A stretch of DNA of 64,000 nt. Source: Diplosphaera chodatii. Its lineage: Eukaryota > Chlorophyta > Trebouxiophyceae > Prasiolales > Stichococcaceae. Below are positions 55,892 through 64,000 of this stretch, in pieces. The stretch is taken from NCBI GenBank assembly GCA_032358165.1, contig JAALGY010000012.1:1736001-1800000 (forward strand). Reading direction: 5' to 3'. The notes beneath the pieces were generated by a model. The model made no database searches. It saw nothing but the letters and a program-made list of their open reading frames with translations, and was not told the origin of the DNA. The translations under genes and the position numbers were made by a program. The stretch's first letter is position 1. Each line of letters opens with the position of its first letter.

Positions 55892-58193
55892 ATGCTGGTG
55901 CTTCGCCGCAGCATGGCGCAAACCTCAAATCCGTTTGCGGTGCGTAGATCAGCCTCGGGTGTTCGCCTGAATCATCAAACACATCGTTTGCATACATTGT
56001 GCGTGACTGGCCTGCCTGCTGTGCAGGCGTTCAGGTGCCGGAAGTTTCAGGCGCGGGGTGTCACGGCGAGTGTGGCACACCGCCACCGCCAGCCAAGTGC
56101 CAACAAACAGGTGGACCACAGCACCCGCAAATCAGATGGCAGGACGGTGCCGCATGATACCACGTCCGCCGACCCGCAGCCCGCCAGGCAGGAGGCTGCT
56201 GTGGAGCAGCCTGGCGTCGTCAACAAAACGATGGCCACCCAGCGGCGAAAGCCAGCACCCAAACGCAAGACAACCTCCCAGGTGGAGGCAGACCAGTATC
56301 CGGCTGCCGTGACGGGGCAGCCACCACCAGCTGGCGTGCCCGAGCTGCTGGGCGATGCGCCTCTGCGACTCGTGCTTGTTGGCCATAACCCCAGCGACCA
56401 CGCATGGTGAGCATGAGCCCGATGCACTGGCGAGGTCGCGGACTTTAGGTGTTGAACATGTCACCGAGGATACTGTCGTGGCGTGCTGCAATGCCTTCGC
56501 AATAGAGTGCTGGAGTCTGGATTGCGGGATCCAGCAACAAGGCCTGCATATGGATGGGGAGCCTCCTGCAGTTCTGTTGCAACAGCAGCTACTGCAGCCT
56601 ATTGTCTGCCAAACCACCACTGACCACAAGCCAAAGTACCACTGACTGCAAGCCCACGTGCACTGTTTGCAGGAAGTCAGGTCACTACTACAGCAACCCC
56701 TCCAACTGGATGTGGCGGCTGCTGAAGCAGACGGGCATTGCGCCTCCGCAGATCCGGGGTGCTCAGGTGCTGCGGGCCCCTGCCTGCTTTCTGTGTCTGC
56801 ACGGTTGTCGTGCCACTGGGATGGACCGTGCTCCACACCTTGCACTGGTCATGAGCAACCGCACCCGTGATAGCAGCCTTCCCAACCTCAGTGAGGTCAA
56901 CGAGATTACCATGCAGGATGACCGGCAGATGCCTGCCGAGGCTGGAGTTGGCTTCGTGGACGTGGGGTGCGGTGTGCCAGGTGCGAAACCCTGCATTGTA
57001 TTCTACTCAGATCCCTCGCAACATATATGTTGTTGCTGATAGTGCAACAGCCTTTGATAAAGTTGAAGCTGCTGGGCAACTAACCAGGAAAGCATGATGT
57101 CATCATGCAGGTACCGCCAGCAACCAGTTCAGTTCGGCAGTCGTGAGCGGCTGGGGCGAGGGCTTCTTCATCCGGCTTGCAAAGCACACACAGCGTGCTT
57201 GTAATGCCATTGGGTGTGTAACTTCGAGGCTTGCTACATCCAGCCTATTGATGCATTGTTGTTGAAAATCACGCCGATGGGATGTTGCTCAGAATGACGT
57301 GATGCTATGCACCTGACTGCCAAGTGTGTTCCCACTTGCTTTGTCCCAGGTGTACCTGCGGGGTCTGCGGCGCCCCTGCGGTTGTTGCGTTCACTGGCAA
57401 GCGGCAGTTCTCGGAGCTCGTGAACCATGGCAAGAGGGTCAGCACTTGCAACTCATCCAGAAACAGTGTGGTCACCGCATGCTGGAGGAGACGACTGAGA
57501 GCTAGTTGGTGAATGGCCTGATCCGCCTGGTTTCGCAGGGCAAGGCAAAAGTCACAAACATCCCACTCGGCTTGCAGACGCTCAGGCCAGAGGTGTGCTT
57601 GCATAGCCAGCCTCCAACTGCTTATGATGTTTGCACCCCGCTGCTGTGTCAGCATAGATCAGATGCCTGGCGTGTTGACTGGTGTAGGGGTGGCCGCTGC
57701 CGCTCAGCACGGCTGTGTGGGTGCTGACTTCGACGTCAGGGGCCTCACCCATGACTAATGCCGCCCGCCTTGCGCCCTATCAGGTGTCCGCTATGACCCT
57801 CTTCCTTTGTGGCTGATTCAGGCATGTGTAAGCAACGTGGGTCCTCAACTGACTGAGGCATGGACACCATATACACGGTCACATCATTAGGCAACTAGGT
57901 CATGTTGCCATCTCCAGGCACTGGCGGATGCGATTGCTGGCATCCAGCGTGAGCGCACTGCTGCCTGCCAAGGGTTGCCAGTGCAGCCTGCTGCAGAGCA
58001 GGTGGCAGGCTGCACTACAGCTGCAGATGGCGGCATCAGCACGATGAAGACAGATGCAGAAGGGGCGGTAGGGGCTGGTGTGCTTATGGCTGGCACCGCT
58101 GCCGCCTCTCAGTTGGTAGTGGTGGAAGGATGTAGATCATCACAGGCATCACACCAAAGACAATGCGGTACAAGACGTGCCACGGAGGGGTAG
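55892..58193 (+). CDS. TDG/MUG-type mismatch-specific uracil/thymine DNA glycosylase
   Basis: Base-excision repair enzyme that removes U or T from G mispairs. Eight exons in phase: 55892-56406, 56673-56766, 56917-56980, 57111-57213, 57350-57437, 57539-57592, 57688-57783 and 57918-58193; 429 residues. The first ~150 residues are basic and disordered (possible organelle or nuclear targeting; QRRKPAPKRKTT is a likely nuclear signal). The catalytic domain starts LRLVLVGHNPSDHAWKSGHY; the Asn of the GxNPS motif is the expected water-positioning residue. It continues YYSNPSNWMWRLLKQTGIAP, VGFVDVGCGVPGTASNQFSS, the DNA-binding loop region APAVVAFTGKRQFSEL, GKAKVTNIPLGLQ and VWVLTSTSGASPM. A C-terminal extension of ~90 residues is Ala/Gly-rich. 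The GHNPS variant is typical of plant and algal members. The start ATG is the first in a long exon, and an organellar presequence reading of the N-terminus is possible. Confidence 0.9.
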
Positions 58194-58328
58194 CAGGTTT
58201 GCGGCAGCATATGGCCTGATCTGTTGGTTTCAGTCTTTACTCCGTTGAACCCAGTGGTCACGACAACCGGTTTGCAGAGCAACATGCAGCGTATGCTGAT
58301 AATTATGTCGTGCAAATGTCGGCTCGCT

Positions 58329-59926
58329 TTAGGCCTCATCATCCCCGTGTTTGTGGGCTGGCATCGGCGCAACAGCACCCTTGCCATACTTCTCCCTCAT
58401 ATACAGCAGCACCCCAAAGATTGTCAGGCTATACCCGCTCAGACCAGCCAGTGAGACTGGGTTATGGAACACTGCAATAGAGAACACCGTCGCCAAGACG
58501 CCAAAGAGATTGCCGAAGACCTGTAGCACACCGATCGAAAATCCTAGATATATTGTAGCCACATGTTTGCCACCTTGCTGTGCGGCCTCATAAAGTGTGA
58601 GTGTAAGGAGACGGGCAGCCGTTACCTGAAGACTGAGTGCGCCATTGGCTTTGGTGACCAGCATGTTCAAGAAGTTACTGGCAATGGCCAGGCTGCAGTT
58701 GAGCAGCAACATGGCGTAAAACCGAACGGCTGAGGCTGGTGGAAGGCGCTGCAGCACATCGCCTTCCAGTGCTGCTGTGGCTACCAGCAGTATGAGGGTG
58801 GCAAACAAAGCCATGTGGCGCAGAATGAGCTCGGGCTCCACATCCCTCAGCAGCATGCCCTGCGATGCAGTGTGAGGACCACATCAATTCTGCTTGCACA
58901 TCTCAGACACCGTCATCAGCACGCATAATTGTAGCACGGGCAGCCGTTCATCCCGGCAAGTGGATCTACCTGAATGACAGTCTTCAGCGCCCGCAGGGCT
59001 GTGGCTCCAACGGTGGCTGCAAAGCCCAGGAGATGGAATGACGGCTCAGCGCCCGTGGCAATGACGAGTCCTGCTATGATTGGGATAAGCGCTGCGTAGA
59101 CGGCCCAAGGTTCCCGCTGGTCCAGTACTGCCAGGGCAAGCACTGCCACAAATGCTGGAGTTGTTGCGCTGACGGCCTGTGGCAGCAAACCGGCTGCTTG
59201 GAAGGTGCACATGTGGGACACTCAGCTAAAAAACAGGTGCACGATGTGAGATGCAGCAACGCCATACCTGAAAGAAAGAAACGTGCACGAAGCGTAGCGC
59301 CATGTTGCCCATGACCACGGACAGCGAGAACACCACGGCCAGGGCTGCCATGCCTAGCAGCTGGCGCCTGCTGACGGCGGGCTGAGGCGCACGTCGGACC
59401 ATGGCGTGCACCGCAGGCACCAGGCTGCTCGCTATCATATGGCAGAGGGTCAGGAAGACTGGCTGTTGGAAGTCTGACTGCATGAGGAGACACCTGCACA
59501 GCAGCAAGGTCACCGGCGTCAGCAAGCTTGGCAGCAAAGCATGACGGTCTGCTGGGCAGGCAGCCGACATGTGGCAACATGACAGCTTCTGGTGCAGGCT
59601 CCGCATATAAGTCATGCTGACAAAGGGCTGCACACTGCGAAAAGTGCCAAGCACCTGTTGCTCAGCAGCAGTGCGATATTGCAAACGCCCCAGGCGACTG
59701 TAAGCGAGGTCCTGGACAGCAGACTGGGCACCCGGCCCGGTCGCAGCTTCACGACGCCTGCCGCCTGCAGCACTTTCCTCCTCACCTGAGTCGCGTGCTC
59801 GCTGGGTGCGCCCAACACCTCGCGCTCGAGCAATGGTCGCCCTAGCACGAGGTGCTGTGTTGGCCGAGCTGCCAGATGAACGGCCGCAGATGGAGCCTGC
59901 TCTTCCATTGTGACCACTGACGTCAT
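58329..59926 (-). CDS. Triose-phosphate/nucleotide-sugar-type transporter (TPT, SLC35E-like)
   Basis: Polytopic antiporter of the drug/metabolite transporter superfamily, moving a sugar phosphate or nucleotide sugar across a Golgi or plastid membrane. Four exons in phase: 59926-59655, 59493-59268, 59176-58970 and 58859-58329; 411 residues. About ten membrane segments are visible, including SLTVAWGVCNIALLLSN, FQQPVFLTLCHMIASSL, MAALAVVFSLSVVMGNMAL, FVHVSFFQAVSATTPAFVAV, YAALIPIIAGLVIATGAE, SFHLLGFAATVGATALRALK and FGNLFGVLATVFSIAVFHNP. The family pattern LRALKTVIQGMLL (K-T type) and the SFFQA-x-x-ATTP loop are intact, which places it in the KT/SLC35E3-like clade. It ends with a cytosolic KYGKGAVAPMPAHKHGDDEA tail. 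Substrate cannot be read from sequence. It sits between the glycosylase and polymerase X genes on the opposite strand; its stop is ~135 bases from the glycosylase stop. Confidence 0.9.
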
Positions 59927-60625
59927 CAGGAAGGCCACCAATAGTGTAGATCTACAGATCTAGAGTAAAGCTCAATGTGTGTTGATGGGTTTGTAAACTG
60001 GCAACAGCTGCGGCCAGTGCCTACTGGGATCCTGCATGCAGCGTGATCACATTGTCGTTGCTGGTGCGCTTCAACTCATAGCACGCATGACCTGCCTGAA
60101 CTGTGTTCGAGACCAGTCTTGCGAAACAGAATGGACTTTTGCGCAATGCGCACCTGCCAGACTGTCACAGCCGGCTGCTGCCTCGGATGAAGATGGCAAT
60201 CCCCAAAGTACGCAGCATGTGGCACTAGCGACGTCGCTTCGTGACAAAGTTATGGTGCAATACGTGTTGCAACGTTCTGAAGAGACGAACACCGGCTGGA
60301 GGCCAGCTGCACCTTGCTCGTTAACTCCAAGACATGAACAGGGCCTTAGGGTTTAGCTGGCACATTTAGATCGCCGGTTCCTTCTGCCATTGTCCCAATT
60401 GGGCCCGCCCCAGCGGCCGCCGTTTACCGCCTTCCTGCGCATCGTCCGGCAGCTGATGACGAATTTCGACTGATCGGATCAGCCTGGCACAGGTTGTTGC
60501 GCCTCTCCTGTGAATCTTCAGTGTCAGAACCTTCAAACAACAGATATGCATGTGACTAATGGGGCAGCGTGGTGGGGCGCCTCATAGCAGCGTTTGAAAG
60601 TGACAGCTGCACCAAGCAGACGGGC
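59927..60625. promoter_or_regulatory. Divergent region between transporter and polymerase X genes
   Basis: About 700 bases that should contain both promoters. Frames near 60036-60356 and 60569-60625 are open but unsupported; the latter runs in frame into the polymerase exon without an ATG. Confidence 0.35.
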
Positions 60626-63600
60626 ATGAGCCCACGGCCATCCAAGCGGCAGAGGGTGTCGACCTCCAGCGAAGATTTTGTAGGCAGTGCAATCAACAGC
60701 GCTGAATCCAGTGAAGTGCTGTTAGGTGGCGATTCGGGCGGCTATTTGTCTGGCATTCAGGTGCGGCTCAGTTGCTGCGGTGTCCCCCCGCTGTAATGGT
60801 TCAGACATGAAGAAACCGATTGAGAACATCAGGGTGTCAGCACAGGTGTACGTTGCGAAGCACATCCGCCACAGGGCTGCTAAATTGCGCAACTGGGAGA
60901 AAGCGCTGACGCGGAATGGCGCTGTGATCCAGGTGGAGCAAAGCTGCCTTGTCTTGTGCAACACGAGAGCATCATCAATCCAAGAGCTCGAGAGAACACG
61001 CATGCGCACGTAGGCATCATGGTTCCATCGCACGGTATTTATACTTTGTGGTCATGAGCGTTGGTGCAATGCAGACAGAGCCGCATCGAGATGTCACCCA
61101 TGTCATCGTGGAGGCTGGCAGCGCCGATGCCAAGGAGCTGCCGGCGGTCCTCCAGAATGCACATCTGGTGACGCCCGACTGGGTCTCGACAACGTTGGAG
61201 CGTGGCAAGCGCCAGCCTGAAGAACAGTACAGCGTTGAGCCCGGCTCAGGTGCACAACTTTGCACCATCACAGGAGTTGCAGCCAAGGCTTGACCGACCT
61301 GCTTGCGCTTGCTTCATTTGCACCAGATGCAATTAGCACTGCAAGCAGGCCGAGCCATGCGTGTTGCTTGCTGCTTGCTGCAGATGAGCCGCCCGCCCCG
61401 GACACGCCGAATGCGCAGCGCGAGGGGGAGTTCTGGGACGAGGTGGAGCGCAGATGGAGGCCGATGCCAGCCTTTGGGCGCTGGCTCGGCCACTGGCACC
61501 ACGAGTACGATGGCATGGACAACCTGGCCCTGGTCATGCGGGTGAGCTGCCCAGCATGCAGAAGGCCAGATATGTGCGCTCCATGGCAGCTTTGTGTGCT
61601 GATCAACAGTAATGTTGCGCCGGCAGCCAGGGCATTTTGCATCATGTCGCACATCATTTGCGGCTCACCAAGCTGGGTGCTTAAGGATGTAGGAGAGGTA
61701 CGAGCTCCATACTCACTCTCCGGGTTGCAGGCGAAGTTCAGCAACGACCACTGCAGGGAGGTCGGCAATGAGAAGGTCATGAAGGTGCGCCTGTACACGG
61801 CAAAGGTTGTAGGCATTGATCAGAAGGGGTGGCTCTTGACAGCGTCCACAGTGCGATTGGCGCACCAATCACAGGTGGTGTCCATGTCATGACGGCTGCA
61901 GGCCCTGGCAGAGATGATGAAGTACGAGAATGCCATTGATGACGACCATCTCGAGGACGACCGTGGCGCCATCAATCCCCGGGTAGCTTTTGACCAGGTC
62001 CTGATATATATCAGATGTGGTCTGCGAGGCGACGGCCTTTGGCCCCCGCATGCCTCTCCTTGAGTTTTGCGGGCAGCAAGTGACCGTCAAACAACTCTGT
62101 AATGATTGCATTGCTGTATGTGCACAAGGATTGCTGCTTGCTGTTGGTGGCGTCATGTGCGCCTCGGACAGAGCTCTGACTGGCACAGCATCACTCTCAT
62201 GCAGACACTGAAGTATGCGCGGGCAGCGGCGGTGGTGCAGGCCTGCTGTTACAAGATCGACGACAGCGTGCTCCCCAGCCACCTGCCATGGGTGGGCCCA
62301 GCACTGGCGAAGCAAATACAGAACATCCTGCACTCTGGCACATGTGAACAGCTGGAGCAGATGAGGTGCAGTTTTACTGCGAATGGCTGTTCGAGCTGTG
62401 TTACGTGACTGCAGCAAGTGCTCTGCTGCATGATATCAGTAACACCAGGTGCATTGCTCAGCATGCATGCCGCACCATATCCTGGCCACCTGGACAACGC
62501 TCAAGCCAGCATCTCTCCGCTGTGCAGGCATGATCAGCCGGTGGCACAGTCAAACGGAGAGGTGCGCCCAGGCACTGAGGGCGCTCGGACACGTGCCATG
62601 TTTAAGAAGCTGCCGGGGGTCGGCAACCGCATGGCATTGCACTGGTGGCAGAAGGGGCTCAGGTGCGCCAACGTGCTCTCCTTTGGAAATTCGCTGCTCA
62701 AAGACGCTGGACAATCCCGAAACAGTGCTGTGCATAGTCGTGGTCATGCATCGCAGTGGCCGACCAGCAGCATGTCGTGCTCACAAATTCAGCTGAGGCG
62801 GGATGAGATGAGATGATGCTTGCAGGTCGTTTGAGGAGGTAGAGAAGGCTGCGGAACCGGGTGGCGTCTTCGGTGGCCACCGCAACAACACAACAATTTC
62901 AGCCGAGGCATATTTCTCGTTGATGCACAGGTGTGTTATGGCTAGCTGACTCTCGGGCCTCGTGGGTACCTGGCTGCATAGGCACCTCTGTCGATTGCAA
63001 AGCATGCAGTGAAGGTGCTGCGGGTCAGGAACACGGTCATTCATGCGTTGTCCAACATGAGGAGAGCTTCGGGAGGCAGCTGCACGTCTTGCACAGGGCA
63101 TTGGACATGCCCTGAGGGCCGTCATGCTGCTCAACATTGCAAGTACCCAGGTTCGCACCAGCACTGCAGGGAAGATCTGCTGGAGACGCTGCCAGTGGCA
63201 GAGGCAGAGGAGATGCGCAGCGCAGTGGCAGACGTCCTCGAGAAGGTTGCCGGCACAGGGTGGCGCCTCATCCCTGTGGGCGGCGGCGCACGCGACATGC
63301 GCTCCCATGACTGCGACTTTGTCGTCACGCACGACTCCAACAAGTGCGCTTCTGAAATTCTGGTGTCATGAGCAGCCCACTAGCTGTACAGATGCGTGTT
63401 CCATGACCCTGCATATTTGCCGCCAGTCAGTTTTGCCACTTCCATAGGCAGAGGTCATTTCTGTGATCCTCCAGCGATATACCTTGCAGGCCGGCAGAGG
63501 GCGTGGTGAACGCGGTGGTCGACGAGCTGCTGGAGAGGGGCCAGCTGTGGCCGGGGCGTGGCAAGGGGGGCGAGGCGATGATGCGCGTGCAGCACGGCCG

Positions 63601-64000
63601 CATGCCGGGCCACGTGGACCGCATCAAGGCGCACGTCGCGGAGAAGGAGAAGGACAACGTCAAGTCCACGCGCTTCTCCAACCTGGCCGCCGACAGGCGC
63701 GCGCCAGTCCGTCCTGCGCACCTGCCGTGCATGAGCGCGTGCTGGTGAAACGAAGGCAATCCCTGTCATGGCAGGTCAACGTTCATATGCTGTGACAGAA
63801 TCGGCATGTCGAGATGTGTGGGCACCCTGTTGAGAGCATAGGACATGGCTTGGGCGGCAGTAGGTATGTGCAGGTGAAGGAAGAGCTACTTGATGCTGTG
63901 CACTAGGTTGATTAACTGCTGGGGTCCAGGTTCGACCACTTCTTCGGCATGTACAAGACGAAGGAGGGCAGGGCACGGCGGCTGGACCTCATCTTCGTGC
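60626..64000 (+). CDS. Family X DNA polymerase (lambda/mu-like) with BRCT domain, 3' end beyond window
   Basis: Gap-filling polymerase of base-excision repair and end joining. Twelve exons in phase: 60626-60760, 60846-60932, 61075-61249, 61384-61541, 61731-61784, 61902-61982, 62205-62365, 62528-62662, 62826-62930, 63170-63343, 63490-63696 and 63930 to the edge. It starts MSPRPSKRQRVSTSSED, a nuclear signal. The BRCT domain (~45-130) has VYVAKHIRHRAAKLRNWEK, DVTHVIVEAGSADAKEL and LVTPDWVSTTLERGK. The lyase/helix-hairpin-helix region shows LPWVGPALAKQIQNILHSG and FKKLPGVGNRMALHWWQKG. The palm has PVGGGARDMRSHDCDFVVTH, giving the first two catalytic Asp (D-x-D), and ARRLDLIFV supplying the third. 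The usual G[GS]-x-RRGK before the D-x-D is degenerate. Exon 11 appears to end at a GC donor (CAG|GCGCGC). The start is chosen at the first ATG preceding the nuclear signal. The thumb domain is off the window. Confidence 0.85.

Noticed and set aside
1..64000. CRISPR array, transposon, viral insertion or biosynthetic cluster
   Set aside because: No regularly spaced repeats, transposase or integrase motifs, terminal inverted repeats or co-oriented pathway genes were seen. Genes are unrelated nuclear loci in alternating orientation.

Overview
The window looks like nuclear DNA of a green alga, most likely a trebouxiophyte (Coccomyxa/Chlorella-type). The evidence is GC-rich coding exons broken by many short introns (almost all GT...TGCAG/AG, 60-300 bp), nuclear genes for organelle proteins (bS6, NDUFA11/B14.7, a Ycf55-type DUF3685 protein), and plant-lineage families (C2-type phospholipase D, RR-TZF CCCH protein, CNX5/MOCS3, MATH-BTB, SPOC+TFIIS protein, plant-type TDG-like glycosylase). 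I saw no prokaryotic operons, CRISPR arrays, insertion sequences, viral genes or tRNA/rRNA genes. I built gene models by hand, joining exons only where donor, acceptor and reading phase agreed. Exon edges marked uncertain are uncertain.

Layout. 0-10 kb: left-truncated coiled-coil gene (-), an intronless acidic repeat ORF (+), complex I subunit NDUFA11 (-), DUF3685/Ycf55-like gene (+). 10-16 kb: a 20-exon phospholipase D (+), one of the best-supported models. 16-27 kb, minus strand: a small Ala/Ser/Pro-rich gene, a membrane-anchored TKL-type kinase, and an IDM1-like PHD-finger/acetyltransferase. 27-32 kb: a 90-residue protein (+), organellar ribosomal protein bS6 (-), an unknown protein (+). 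32-42 kb: CNX5/MOCS3 (-), two small genes (+), and a MATH-BTB protein with a large insertion in its MATH domain (-). 42-54.5 kb: a 19-exon Tudor-like/TFIIS-central/SPOC protein (+) and a 17-exon tandem CCCH protein (+). 55.9-64 kb: TDG/MUG-type uracil/thymine DNA glycosylase (+), a TPT/SLC35 sugar-phosphate transporter (-), and a right-truncated family X DNA polymerase (+).

How they relate. These are mostly unrelated housekeeping and regulatory genes. Loose themes are chromatin and transcription (IDM1-like, SPOC/TFIIS), base-excision-type repair (glycosylase and polymerase X within 7 kb), RNA regulation (CCCH), lipid signalling (PLD, kinase) and sulfur/cofactor chemistry (CNX5). I did not find a clear new multi-gene system. 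The most unusual items are domain architectures: insertions inside MATH and kinase folds, a degenerate nucleotide-binding motif in the polymerase, an NPFAAAQ motif shared by two neighbouring genes, and repeated GC-AG introns with GCGCG-type donors.
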